This document shows positions 22,601 to 37,600 of a stretch of 64,000 nucleotides of DNA, one piece after another. The notes under the pieces are model-generated. The model had not been told where the DNA came from and did not search any database. It saw nothing but the letters and a program-made list of their open reading frames with translations. Each line of letters begins with the position of its first letter. Position 1 is the first letter of the stretch. Made by a program: the position numbers and the translations under genes. The stretch comes from Tetranychus cinnabarinus (Eukaryota > Arthropoda > Arachnida > Trombidiformes > Tetranychidae): the NCBI GenBank assembly GCA_022266195.1, contig WHVY01000001.1, positions 18,538,001-18,602,000 on the forward strand, written 5' to 3'.

Positions 22601-25600
22601 ATAATCATGATAAAGAATTGAACATAAAGGGAAAACTCGAAAATTCACAAATGTCCTTTCAAGGGAAGAAGAAAAAAAACTTTTATCCTAATCATTTACT
22701 ATCTTTTTGGATGGAAATGTTTGCTTCATTTCATTCAGATAATGTTTCCTTTTCAATTCACCTTCTAGTCTTGCAATTTTTTATTCTTGTCTTTTCTCTT
22801 TACGATCTCAAAGTTGCCCATTTTTCCAGAATCTTTCATTTCATTGAGGACAAGCTTGAACAACATGATCAAGACGAGAAGGAAAAAAGGGAAACAAATG
22901 AGAAGCAATAAAGAGGACAAAAATGTCGACTTTTGTAATGAAGACAAGAGTAAAAAAAAGTTATCACTGTTATTGTGATAATAATGATGGCAATAATAAT
23001 AAACGACAATTGAAAAGGGTGAAAAGCGAATCAAAAGCATTATGATCATGGTGAAGGAAACAGCATTGAACTTGCAAAGAAAACATGAAATGACAATCTC
23101 GATCCACAGCATGTTGCGCCTTCAAGCCAACAGCATGGAAAAGGAATTATAAAATATGACATTTGAGCAACTTTTATTATCGATTGTAATGAGAAAATTT
23201 TTTCTTTGCTTTTCGATTTTAATTTCGTCTTTTTTTGTCAAAATTTTTGTGGCTGCTTCAAGTTGATCAATTAAAAGTGTTTAATGAACTTGTTTTACCT
23301 CTTGCTGTTGTTAGACCGTAAACCTTTTGTCTGTAAACGTTTCGCTTGTTCCATGAAAAGGTGTATTTAATTGAAGATTCAGCATCAAATAGACGAGAGA
23401 AAAGGTTTCCTTCCAAAACAATACGTAAATGAACAACTTTAAGGCTTCGAGGTATTGAGTCTGGAGTTAATTGCAAGTTTATTGTTGCCAAATAGCCGGG
23501 ACTGGAAGATGATTGGTAAACTAGTTTCAATGTTGACCCAGGAATGGATAGGGTTTCAAGTAAAACTTGAGATTCGGCGATAACAGCTGAAGACTCGGTG
23601 CAGCCACCTTCAGCGTCTGGTTTAAGGGTTTGAAAGAGTATTGGTTTCATTAGATTGTAATTGTGATCCCAGCATTGAAGAGACTTGGTTTGATTGCCAA
23701 TTGATGCCAATGTTTCTGTCAACTCAAAAGAGGAACCAAATGAGGTTAAATCGGTTAGTGAAGGATCCGTTGAATAGGAATCTTCTGAATTGGCAGACAT
23801 GACAATTGAATTTTGAATGACAATAATCTCATTCCAGGGAACCATGATTGTTCGTTTGATTGGATGGAATGGGCTTCGTTGGAATTGAAGTGTTACCATG
23901 TTGCCACCATTGACTAGAATATCAAACCTATTCAATGGAAAGGAAAGAAAAGGGAAAAAGAGGAAAATTGATAAACATCAAGAGCATACCAAATGAGTGA
24001 AATTTAAACACGATTTGAATGAATAAGGAAAGAGGAAAAAATATTGTCGAAACCAAATTCAATTCAACGAAATTGGCAAAATATTTGCTTTCTATTTGTT
24101 TTTCATTTTCTTAACCAATTCCTCACAACATTATTGGAAACGAATAAAGATGAAAACAAATTTCAATTTCTTTTCAATTTCAAGTCTAAATGAAAAAACA
24201 AATGTTCATTGACTCAACTTTCATGTAAAAAGTAATTAGAATCGAGCATCAGATTGAAAATATTCAACGATCATCAACTTGAAATAGATTTCAAAATTTC
24301 CACGATTTAATGAAAGAATAAGATTCGTTTAAATCTCGGTAAAACTGAATAACCAAATTTATTTGAAACGAAACTCGAAAAAAATTCTAAAACTAAATTC
24401 TGCGAAAATTTCGAATCGAAAATGCAATTCATCCAAAAATCTACTTTCAATTTGTATTCATTATCTAACCAGATTCATTACGGCATCATGGAAACGAATG
24501 AAAGACCAAAATTCAAATTTCGTTCAACTTGTCAGTTCGAATGAGAATCGTTTCGTTAATTGACTGAACTCGTAAAATAGTGATTCGAACTCGAAATTCG
24601 AAGGAAATTATTGATCGATTTTTGGGTGAAAGAACGATTTCGATTTCGCAACTTTAATGTTTGAATGAAAGAACAAAAAATTTTGGCAAAACTGAATAAT
24701 CCAATTTAACTTGAAATTCGAAAGGGAAGAAATTGAAATTTCGAACAATTTTTCAAACTTTTAGAAGAGTTTGGAGAAAATTTTGAACTCGAAATGTTTG
24801 GATTATGCTTTGATTGTAAATGAGGTTCATTTTTATAAATGGTCTGTCTTATTGTAATACTTGGAATAAACATGAAAAATGAATCTTGTTTATCTTGGTT
24901 GCAAATTTTCTTGACTCTCTGGATACTTTTCAATTCTCTTTTCATGGTTACTATAATGACCTGAATAAAGTGGCATGATAAATTTAGAATAAGAAATGAA
25001 AAAAGAAATGTTTTTCTCGCAAATTGATAATGATAATGAGTGACCATCATCATTGATATGGTCTGTTTAACCGCATAAACGGAGTCAAGGATAATAACAA
25101 AAATGATAATGTTGATGGTTAAGAGGGCGAAGAAAACAAAGATTATCGTTAACATGATTTAGAAGATTCAAGTAATAAAGAGAAGAATAAAATGCTCTCA
25201 AGATAAACAATTCAAGTGAAATTTTTCCTCATAACCTTCATAATCATTCCAATCATCATTACGAACAAAATGAATCGACTAATCTTAAACAGTGAAAAGA
25301 GATTCAACAAAAGGTGTTCATTATCTTGTTGATGGAATGCTTAAACACATGTTTATCTTTCATGAAAATTTCGCCACATTTTTTCCTTCCAACAAACGAA
25401 TAAAGTTTTTCGTTTTTGACGCAATCAATCAATGAAATGGTTTCAAGTTTACTCGAGTTTCATTTCTCGAGTTACTTTGGTCAGTTGAGAAACTTCAACT
25501 GAAGAAATTCAAAGTTCAAGTTGAAGAGTAGAGACAAGAAACTTTTCCTGAAACGTCAAATTTGATGGTCCAAACTGGTCATCAATGGAATGGTTGATGA

Positions 25601-28600
25601 GAAAAAGTTTTAGGTCAACTTACCATCCATCAGGTCGTGTCAGAGTGAACCCAAACTGTGGATCAGTTGCCACCGAGATTCTTATCCCTGTAAGTCCATT
25701 GCCATCAGGAGTAATTACTTGTCCTCTGATTACTGAAACTCGACTATCGGATAATGAAAAGAAAAGAAATGATTAAAAGTTAATTTTGTTTTTCCAACAA
25801 TCATTTGGTTCTTCAAAGTTCAACATTGATTATTAACTCTATTATTAACATTAAGGTAAAGGTGAAGATGCAAAGGTAAAGGGAAGAAGAAAATTTTTAT
25901 TTACATTCTCCAAATGCTCAGAGGATTGAATGAACTTAAGAGTGCAAGAAATGAACAAAAAGGCAAATAAAATTTTAAATCAACTTTTACTCTTACTTAG
26001 CATGGATAAATCAGTCAATGAATAGATTTTGTTTTTGGAATATTTACGAACTTTTGGCTTTTCGTTGAATAGTTTCAACAAAAAAAAGGTTTTCATTGCA
26101 AAGTTTCAAAGGTTATCGATTGGGAAGAAGCAAAAAATCATGCAACATGAAAGAAAAGGGAAAGGGAATTCAAGTCGGGAAAATGGATATTCATTTCATG
26201 GTGTTTTCGGTGAGTTTCGGAATGAATGAGATTATTAAATTTCTAATGATAAACGGAAAAGGTTATAGTTGGTTAAACAAAAAAGGTTAATGGTTCAATG
26301 AGTTTCAAGATGAGAATGATGATTATGTTCATGATGATCAAGATTCATTAAGATGTTTGTGATAATGAAAATGATGAAATGAAGAAAAGAAAATTTTCCT
26401 TGTCGTTTCTGGACATTTGGTTGAATCGAAAAGTTGATGTTGGATCAATCTTGAGTTTTCAATGTTCATCTTTTGTCGAATGTAAAACTCAAATCATTTG
26501 AATCGAACAACTTTTCTTGAACTTTTCAGGCAAATATTAGAAAAGATAATGATGCTGAAGAATTGAGTAGAAAAGATTAGAATGAGAAATCGATTTGATA
26601 ATTGCTTCCTTTGATGGTAATTTTAATGAACCAGAATCGCAGATTTTGCATTCTTCATGATTAACCCAACCCGATTAATCAACAATCATTAACATTGGAA
26701 TCGTTCTTTTCTTCCCTTTTCCCTGGGAGTGTTTTCTCTATCTTGATAATTATCGTTACAATATTCGTTTTTTTGGCAAATTTTTTCTCCTTTTTTACTT
26801 TTAATTGACTTTTCGTATCTTAAACTAATTGGATAAAATAATATTGTTCAAACAAGATTAAAATAATCGTTATTAATGAAGATTATCATTGTTATTGGAA
26901 AATGAGAAAACTGTAATAAGCATAAAATAACAATAATATTAATTGAAACTAAATGAGTTTCAAAGTAAATACTTGATTGAACCCAAAAAAGCTAAATGAA
27001 TATCATTAATATTAGATGGTAAAGGAAATGAAAAAAAGGTGAAACCATTTTCTTTCACTTTTTACCTTTTCTTGTGATTCTCTCAAAACTATTATCTGTA
27101 ATCCTATTGATATCTTTACTTTTTATCATTATCTTTATAAACCTTAATCCCTTTGCTGAACTTGTTTTCACCAATCAGAGTTTATCAATTGGAATGGAAT
27201 CAAAGTCAAATGATAAACTGGATAAAGCTAATGATCAGATAAAGGCAGAAGATATGAAATGGAATACAATTTAAACTTGAATAATTTTTATCAACAAAAT
27301 TCTGTTTCCAGATAATTTAATGATTTGTAAAAGTTGAAGTTTTTTCCTGAAAATAGATTTTCTTTTTTGTTGAATATTGGAAGCTATTGATGCTAATTCA
27401 GAATAGTTTGGAAAAGGAAAATTTTTATTCGAAAAGAAATGAAATTAGAAAAGGAATTAGAAGAGTTTATGTTGCTCATTGAATGTTATTTGAATATTGA
27501 GTGAGTTTTGGTGATGAACGAACAACATGAACTTCTATTAACATATAAAGTTCTTTTGAGGTAAAAATTGAGGTATTTTGGTTTTCCTTTCGGTTGATTG
27601 TGTTCTTTGAGTGAAATAATTGAACTCATTATTAATGATAATTGCAATGATTATGGTGTTGGGTTCAAATTAATTGACCATTAATAGGAATCTGAATGAA
27701 ACTCATCAATGACTTTTGCATAATTGATGCATTTCAACGCTAATTATTGTTCCAATTCAACTGAGAATTCATCGTTTGATTGAATAACGACTCGTGAAAC
27801 TTGAAACTTTTATCGTTTTTATACTTCAATTGGAATGGCAATTATAGCATAAATGGAATGGTTTCACTTGCCACATTCTCATGTAACAATGTATTAAGAG
27901 TTTCATGATGAAGAAGGAAAAAAAATCATTATTCATTATCTGAGAAACGCAAGATGAAAGTCTCAGATGGAAATAATTAGAATGAAATTGAACCATCAAC
28001 CAGATGGAATGTGATGAAATGTGGATAAAAATTGGTCTGTAAATGTATTTAAGCACATAAAACATGTAATATTATTAACTGGGAGTAAAACTTATCAACA
28101 TGTAATAATATATTCGCTCATTGTGATGGCAGGAAAATTACCATTTCATGTGAAGGAAGGAGAACAAAGTTGAGGAAAAAAATGAGATTATTAAATAATC
28201 GATTTAAGAAGAATAATTAGAAGAATAATCTTCTTTTTCTTCTCAACTGGTCTTCAAGTTTGGATCGACGTCAAGTTGAAAGGATTAAAAGGATAGAAAA
28301 GGATTTAAAACTATAATTACTGGCAAGATTAAGATAATGTTATTCAAGAATAAAGATTATTCAAAACCATTAGTTTTTCACTCTTAAAATGATCATAATT
28401 CCAGTAGACTCATTTTCATTTCTCAATGAATTGAAATAAAGATAAAATTTGATCAGAAAATTCGAGTCGAAACTCGAAAAATTCACCTTTTCTATTCAAT
28501 GTGTTTTGTATGAAATTGTTTCTGAGGTGATCCAAAGTTCGAGCTTTGATTTTCAATTTTTCTCGTCCTTTAAAAACTCAAAGCTTTCGACTTTCAAATT

Positions 28601-31600
28601 TTCACATTTTTAAAATGTTCGAAAGTGCAAAAGAACGAACTTAGAAATTCGTTTCATTTACGATTTTTCTTCTTTAGATGACTTTTTATCGGATAAAGGG
28701 TTCAAAGCTTTCGAAGAATTCGAGTTTGAAATGAAAAACTTGATTCCTAAAGCAAAGTTCATTTACAAAATGTAAAATGACTTTTGGTTCGAAGTTGGAC
28801 GAAATCTTTTTGTTTGTAAAAAAGATTAGATGAAATCTTGATTGAACTTGAATCAGTTGTGAATCTGAAAAAGCTTAATTTAGTTGTAGAACTATTTCAT
28901 CTCGGAATTTCGGACTTTTCCTGAATAAACAGTCTCATGTCAAAAGTGCAATATAAATTGACTGTTTAACTTTTCCTTTTCCTGGACAATTTTTTTATCT
29001 CTTGCTTCTTGTAGTTGCTCATGATTTCACAGTTGCCTTTCAAATTGAAATGTTTGAAACAAACACATCATACAATATTAGTAGAGAAAAATTTGTCGAC
29101 AAAAAGCAAGATAAGAATAACAATTGAAGAAGGAAAAGGAAAAGATGTCGATGATGATGATGATGAAAAATGATATTTCATTTCATACTCCTTTTACTGA
29201 CCAGAAATGAAAAAAAGTACAACAATGACCTTTTGAGGAGAAAAAAAGTTTTCCTTTAACATTACATTTACAATCTTCATTTGCTTCATCGCCCTTCCAC
29301 TCTTTGATCTCTTCTTCATTTGCAATCTTCATTGGCAAGATTATCTTTTCTCATGACATGAAGCTCAACATGGATTGACAGACAAAGAAATGTTGAAACA
29401 GTTTGAATACAATTTCATTATTTTTTGATTACCTTGATAAGAGCTGAGAATGAAAATTTGCTGAATTATGGGTCAACCTTTTTTGCAGTTTTTTCACATT
29501 TTCACGGTAATCTTGGTTTCTGCACTTATTCAGTTATTGTTATTGTCCAAGTTTGCTTGGTCAACCACAAATGTTTCATAATGTTTCAAATGTGTACAAA
29601 AAGTCTTTAGTTTTTGCTGGCTCATCACATTGAGAAATTCAGTGTCACGATAATTGCAACAAATTTGTTTTTCTTTTCATTCCTCAATTTATCTGATTCC
29701 TTAAGTGTTTTGGATGAAATAAAGATGAACAAATGATAAATGATGCGCAAGTAAATCAAAGCGTTTCAAGAAATTTGAGATTAAAGTCACAAGATGTAAA
29801 CTCAGAGAATTGGAAAGATTGGACAAAAAATGAGTGAATCATGATAATGAAGTTTATTCAGTTGATGACATTTTTATAGAAGATAGATGGATGTAATGGT
29901 GATGATCATGATGAGTATGCAAATCAAGATGAGAGAAAAAAAAGGAAAAGATGGAAAAGAATAAGCAACTTGGTTAAACTGTTAACAGCAATTCTCAAGA
30001 GATAATTACTAAAAATGATAATTTCTTCATTATCGCCATTTTTATACTCGTCATGAGAAGGGTAAAAGTTGGTGTAAAGGGAAAGAAGCAGGTGAAGAGT
30101 AAAATTCATTGGACAGAGTCGAGTGCATTACTTCTAATTGATAAGCAAGTGTTTTCAATGATCAATCTTAATCAAAAAGCTGTCCATTACAATGAAATAC
30201 TGATTTGCATCAAAGTAAATCAAATTATAATTCAATTGGAATAATCAGTGAAAAGTTGCATCGAAAATGGTTATCCACTGATTGAGTTTCCAATAAAAGT
30301 TGTCAACAAAAAAGCCTCATCAAATTACCAAAAAAGAGCTAAAAATGTTCGACTTAACCCAAAAATATTCATCAACTCGATTCATCATTTTCAATCGATA
30401 CATCGAATAGAAAATAGCCAAAAATAGAAAAATTTTCAAATCGAAATTTCGTTTAAACTTTCCCAAAGATACAAAAGTCGAAGATTTTTTTCTTATTTGG
30501 GTTAAAATTTGGTGTAATTTCATTGCACAAATTTGTTGTCACCAAGAGGTGATTTTCGATGAACAAGTCTCTTGAATTTCCAAGCAAGTTGCTTTGATTA
30601 AACATTTGAGAATGGAAAAAATGGAAGGAAAAAAGTTCGATTTTTTGCGCTCTCATCTTCAATGAACCATTCAGACTCCTTATCGCAATGGCTTAAGCCT
30701 CTGAATGGTCAACTGTAAAGCAACAAAGCGTAACTTTGATTAACATGAACAATAAACGAGTAAAGATTAAGATATAAAGAAGACAAAAGTCTTTCAATGA
30801 CGGAATTAGATGATGAAAAAGTATTGCAACCTTTTACTATCATCATAATCATTGATCAACTTTTCTTGTCAAATATCAACGAGCATGAAAAAAATGCAGT
30901 TCTAATAATGATGGTTATGAATGGATAAAAAGGAGAAAAAAAGAAAATATCGGAATATTGATGAGAATAAAAGATTTCTTCTTCTCCCTTTTTACCATCC
31001 AAAAGTAAATTCCCTGCAGATGATAATGATGAATAAAGATGATGATAAACAAATGAAAAGTCTGTAAACTTGTCTATCGAGATGCATTTTCCTTTCAATT
31101 CTTGATGCAATATTTACAGTTTTTCATGTCCACTTTGATATTCCCTTTTAATCTTCATCATATCCATCAAGTGCACAAATCTTTCCTCCTCTTTTCACTC
31201 TAATCATTTACTCATCTCTTCACCTCCCAGTCATCATTGCTCTTCATTTTTTTCCGTTTATTTGGTTCCAAATGAAATGTAATGACAAACCTTTGAAAAG
31301 TAAAGCAAAAAGCTTCTTCCATTCATACAAAATGTCACATTGAGAGACTTTGAATAAGATGTTATTTTAATCAAAACCTTTTCTCATCTAATGCATGTTC
31401 AACATTGACTCAAGTCGAGTAAATCTCCATTTAATTGCATCCAATCATGATCGCCAACTCGTGGTCATAAGACTGAATCGAGAAGAAATTGAATAAACGG
31501 AAAAACATGAAAAATCTTTTCCATCCTTTTCCATCTTCGTGTTCTCATGCTTATTTGTTTTACTCTTAATTTGAATCACGCAATTTGTGCAACAATTGAA

Positions 31601-34600
31601 CCATTTGATAAGATCAACAACTTGGTTCAATATCGAGCTTGTCAAGAGATTTAATATTCACTCGAATTTCATCAAAAAATGAAATGTTTAGCTTTTGATA
31701 TTTTACTTTACTGTGAAGATGAAAGTTTTTTGAAAATGTTTTTCTTTCTTTTGTCGAAGCAAAATATTGAACGATAAATGGCCATTTAAAATAAACAATA
31801 TTGGACTTTATTGGTCAAAGAAGTAGAGATCAATTGAAAAGAAAAGGAATAAAAGGTAATGTTATTTTACCATTGTATTCATTTGTGCCTTTGTTTGACT
31901 CGAGAAAATGGTTCTTCCCAATTCACTTGACAGCTCAATCTGAAACAATTGTTATCATCATCATAATAACAATCATAATCATCACTTCAATTGGAAAGTT
32001 CAATGATAAGAGAAACAAAAAAGTACGAAAAGGAGGAGAAGAATAGTTTTTTTCCTTTTTCCACAGATTTCCTTTTCTTGCTTAGCTTTTCACTTTTCTT
32101 GCTTACTTCAAACTTTAACTCCATTTATACATGTTATCATTACGATATTGACCATCATTTATCAACAAATTGAGCCAATATTTAGTTTTATTCCGTTACT
32201 TAGCCACACCAAACGAGTCCAAGAATGTTTACAAATGATGAAAAATCATCTTCACCCACAATTAGACGCCATTGATGATCAATCATGAAAATTTCATCTT
32301 CAAAGTTGTTCTCAAGTTGTCATTTGTCAGCCAAAATGAAGGTTCAAAGTTTCATTAAAAGTTTTCCAAGTCAACAAAAGGCTTGGATTAGTTGGAAAAT
32401 TTTGTCGACAAACGAATTGAAAGATTTATCTTCTAATAACATTATACATTTTAAATTGGTTTCATGAGTTTTGTTGTAAAAAAATTGGATTAAATGATGT
32501 AAAAATGAAAAACAAAAAGCTTTGGATTTGAAGTAAATTTAAATCTTTGCAACTTTTCCAGGTAAACAAAGTAGATAAAGTTGGAGTGAAAAAAATGGAA
32601 ATGAAAATTGAAAAGATTGATCAACAGAAGAGATGGAAAGGAAGAGGAACAAGAAATTTGGATAAAAAATTGTTGCAATCAGCTTCAATAAAAGGACCTT
32701 TTTAGGTAAAGAGAAATGAAAATTGATGAAAGAATATTGGAAAGCAATGATGATAAGATAATGATGACAAAAGAGTCTCTAGAAGATTGAAAATGTTATT
32801 ACACAAGTTTATTCAATTGATAGTGAAGAGTCGAGTCTGCCTCATCGCTATTATTAACCAACTTTACGCACAATATTAGAGTGTTAACACGCTTTTGTCT
32901 CGAGTTATTCAATTTTCAGACTTCATTGAGAGGCGAGATGAAAAAGGTTGCAGGAAGAGAGAAAATGGCTAAAAATTCTTATTCTTGGATAAACTTTTGT
33001 TATTCTTGTTTATCTGCCTTCTTTGCGCTTCTTCATTTCAATGGCTATCAGCGACTCTCAAGAGATCATTTTCAATTCAACTAACAAGTCGAGGCTGGTT
33101 CAAAATCTCGAGAGAAATTTTGTATAAAAGTTTTTTTCTTTTTACTTTGGATAACTTTTTATGCAAAAATCAACAATTTATTGAGTGAAATCTTTCATTT
33201 TCATCGAAAAAAATGTTCGAAGTTTTTGCTTCTTTTTGCGCAAAAAAAAAGATTGCAAACTCGACTGTTTCCTCTCGACATCAATAATGAATTGAATATT
33301 GAAAACGCCTTTACAAACCCAGTCAATTAAATTAACTGAAAATGAAAGTTGGGAAATCTCATTTTCTCTTTACAATTCGATAAACACGAGATTGACATGC
33401 ATTTACATTATCACTTGAACCTTGCTCATCAGCCTTGATTGACCTTTTACAATGTTGTCTGCAACACAACAAAGTTCAATATAATTATAAGTTGACTCAT
33501 TTTTTGGGATTCCTTTGAGATTCAACCTAAAGGATCCAAAAATTACATTGATTAAGCTTTGGGTTGAAAAATTTTTTAAAAATAAAATTCGACTCATGAC
33601 AGTTTCATGTTGACTGAAAGAGCCACAACTCATCCTTTTCCTCCTCTTCACTTTCATCTCATATTCATTTGAAATTTATAACTTTTATTAACATAATTAT
33701 CAAAGTCAAATTCAATTCCAAAGTAAACTCATAAAAGGTGATTAAAGGGAAACATTTTCGCCAAAATCAAAATCACAATTTTTGTCGTTTTTAAGGGAAA
33801 CCTTTATCTGAGCAAACAAGAGTAAATTCATTTTAATGGACATTTCCATAATGATATGCACAATCATAGTTAAAGCATTAAATCAACGGCTAATAAATCT
33901 TGTAATATCAAATGTCAACACTTTTCTTTGATAACATTACTCATGGAATCCATAATAAAATGAAGTCAAAAGACTCGTTAAAATGAGCCAATGAGTTGAA
34001 CTCAATTTTGCTTCAAATTACCTTTGGAAATGTTGATTCCATTTGAAATATTAATCCATGTTAAGTAGCGAAACTCATTGATTGGAAAAATTGAGCTCCT
34101 TTTTTATTCATTACATTTTGCTCATTTTATTCACTTTATCTTGATAAATGAATTGTGATCAAGTTTATTGAAGGGACCAGTTAACCTCAATGGATGATTG
34201 AGGTTAAAAATTTCTATTAGAATCAAATTTTCGGAGTAAATAAAGAAGATATTTCATCAAACATGACTTTGAATATTTCAAATTAACATTATAATTCGAA
34301 ATTTGTTCAACTCTAGTTTATCACTCCCAGAGTGGCGATAAAATGACTGGGAGTGGATACACCATTTTTCGATAAGAAAATGAGCTCAATTGAGAAAAAT
34401 GTTGATCCACTAAAATTCTAGTTCTAATGGAAATTAATTTCGACATTTTCAACTTAAGAATCGTAATTCTTTAATCAGATTTACTTTTCAGTTTCTCGAT
34501 ACTTTCCAATTATTAGCAGATTAACTGCTCCTGCGATAACTGTAATAACTTTTAAAAGCGTTTGATTGAATCAATGATTTTAAAGAAGGTGAATTGTGTA

Positions 34601-37600
34601 AAGAAACAAAAATGATTAGAAGTGAAAATTCAATTGAATTTGGTTCAAATTTGGCCGAAGGACGTGATTAACAAAATTTTCTTAAAAAAGCAGCTTTGAA
34701 ATGAAACGAAGAAAAAATTGGACAAAAAATGTCTTTTCAGGATAAATTGATGAAGCGCAGTTTCAAGTGATCAAAACAGTCAAGAGACTAAGTTGCAATA
34801 GTTTACAGTGAATAACAATTTACAAGAGTCGATACGAAATTGTGTTATAAAGGAACCCAAAGATGTTGATAATCACATTGTTTTTTTCAATCTCATTTCA
34901 TGAGAAGACAAAGAAAGGTGGAAAAAAAGTTGAATCAATCATTTTTGTGACAAGATTTTTTCTCCACTGTTCATGTATTCAAGAAGAAAGGCAAAGAATA
35001 GCGAAAAAAAAGAGTTAACAAGATTGAATTGAACAATAAGGTGAAGAGGAAAAGAGGCGAAAAAAAAGTTCAAGAGTCGATTGTTTGGTTGAATTTTCAA
35101 CATTATTAGTGCAACATGTTTTTGAGCATGAAAATGTTTCAATTGATTGTTGTTGTACAAAGAAAAGGAAAACTTGTTACAAATCTTTTATCTTCTCATG
35201 GAGCATCAGAAATGCATCAAACGATGAATCGTGATGAACAGTGAATATGTTGGAATGAGCAAAATTTGACAAATGATTTTGATTGAGATGAAGTTGTTTT
35301 AAAGGTGAGACAGAAAGAGATGAATATGAAAAAAGAGATAAAATGTTATGAGCTAAAAATGAGTTTACAATCATGAAGACTGCGAAAATGATATGGAAAA
35401 AAGAAAAAAAGAGAAAAGAGAAAAAAATATTTACAAGAAAATTGAACAACAGCAACATCAAGGGTAACATTAAATTGAACCACAAGAGTTTTTTTCCCTC
35501 TTCTTTCGTCTTTTCTGGTGCAACGAGCAATCATGAAGAGAAACAGAATGTCATTGAGATAAGGAAGAAAAAAAAGTAGAAAATGGAAAATAAGATGAAA
35601 AGATGAAGATGGAGAGACATTGAGGGATCAATAGATTCAAGTAGTTGTAGTGATGCTGGTTGGTGTTGCAAAAACTCGAACCTGGATCATTATTCCTCTC
35701 AAAGGATCGATTTCTCATTCACTTACGATCTACTTTTTACCCTTTTTTTCCATCTCCACTCAAATTGCAAGTTATCAACTTTTTCTGATCAACTCTTCAA
35801 TTTCAAGATCTTTCAATGTTTCCATTTTCATCTCTTTTCTCGTTTACATTTTTGAATATCTTCATCACCTCGCTATCTTTACCTTCATCGTCATTTTCGT
35901 GTCAACCAAAAAGTTGAACATTTGTTTTCACCTTCATTTTCGGTCTTTTCAAGTTTTCAAATTTTCTCTCTTTTTTTTCATTGTAACTTTATTCTGCAAG
36001 TTTTGACTGACACTTGAAACGTCTCCAAGGAACTGTCAGTCAAATGAATTGTCATTCAGATTGCAATGTTAATGAAAGACTCGAAATGAGAAGAGATTTT
36101 CATTTTGCTCAACAAAAGATGAAACTTGAAATTTGACAAAATCGATGTTGACTTTCTCCATGTTTTTACAATCGACTATTTACTTTGAATCTTTTTCCCA
36201 AATGATGAATTGCTCGAGTTGGTTACATTGAATGGTTCAATTTTTACTCTAGTTTTGTCTTGTTTGTAACCATGAAGTTGATTGAGAGATTCAATATTGT
36301 CTAAAGCTCATTGAAAGATACAAATCAGCAAATCAATTTATTATATTATTATTATGTATTATTAATACTTGTTCAAGAACTTTTTTCATTTCAGATTTTT
36401 CTCATTTAACTAAAACTAAACAACATTTGAAATGGACGCAAACTGTACTCTTGAGAAATGGTTAAATTGCTGGTAAAGGTAAGTAGAAATGGAAACAAGT
36501 TCAAACATTATTGTTTGAAATATTTTCTACCCTCGAGCCGTTCGATGTTTCATTCGTCTTATTTATCTCTTTTTGATTGACATTGCTTGTTATTTAATTG
36601 CCTTGAGCTATTCATGAAATTTTACATTTGTCTCTTTGGAAAAGTTTTTCTTCTTCAACCAAAGAGAAACCTTCAACTGACCAGACTTTATTGTAGCAAA
36701 TGGACTAAGTGTTTTAAGCAACAAAAGACTGCAATTGAAACTCGATGAGAAGAAAAGTTCTGAATATTTTCAAGATCTTTTTCTCCTCCTAAAGGCATGT
36801 ACTTTTCATGAAATGCTTTTCTCCATTTTTTCTCTTTTCTAAAAACTCTTTACAAACTTTTCAAGCATAAACATGATGTTGATGATGGTTAGGAATTTGA
36901 TTTAAAGACAATAGAGATTGACTGAAATTAAATGATTGTTCAACTGAATGATGAAGAGAAAAATGAGTTTCAAAAGAAGTTGCTTTATGCATTTCGGGCA
37001 AAGAGACAAACAAGTAAAATCTCCTTGAGCACTTTTCATCTTTATAATTTTTACTTTGTTTTCTTCACCAACTTCCTCTAGAGAGATTTCAAGAAACTCA
37101 TGAAAGCATTTTTCGTTGAAGAGGGAGAAAATTTGAGTTAAAAAATGGATTTCTGGTTAAGAAGAGAAAATAATGTTTCAATATTGTCATTGCAATAAAA
37201 AGTTCAGAAGAAAATTCGAGTTGAATGTTGAAAGAAAAGTTGAACTTCTACTTGAAATTCTCATCCAACTCTTTGTGATGAATCGAAAAGAAGAGAAACA
37301 AAAACGATGATTACATGGAATCCAATCTCAAACATGAGTTTACTTATCAATGAACAAGTCAAAGCCAGGTAACCCTGAGGAGAGATTGAAAAGTGTACAT
37401 TTCAAAGTTGCCCTTTCAAAGGTGAAACCAGCAAGACTCTGATCAGATTGAATAAAGAGGAGAAAACAAGTGAAACAAAAAACTCGAAATAAAGATAATA
37501 GTAATCATTATCATGATAATAATAATGATAATGATGATAATGATAATATCCATGATAGATATTGTTATATGTGTATACCATAATAATGATGGTCACATTC

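Noticed and set aside
24706..25155. 149-codon minus-strand frame with hydrophobic N-terminus in a teneurin intron
   Set aside because: Low-complexity AT-driven composition, no recognisable domain, no paralogue and no promoter like those of the peptide cluster.
35177..36006. Two adjacent open frames of about 117 codons on opposite strands
   Set aside because: Both are dominated by Phe, Ser, Leu and Lys from T- and A-rich tracts, with no recognisable family.
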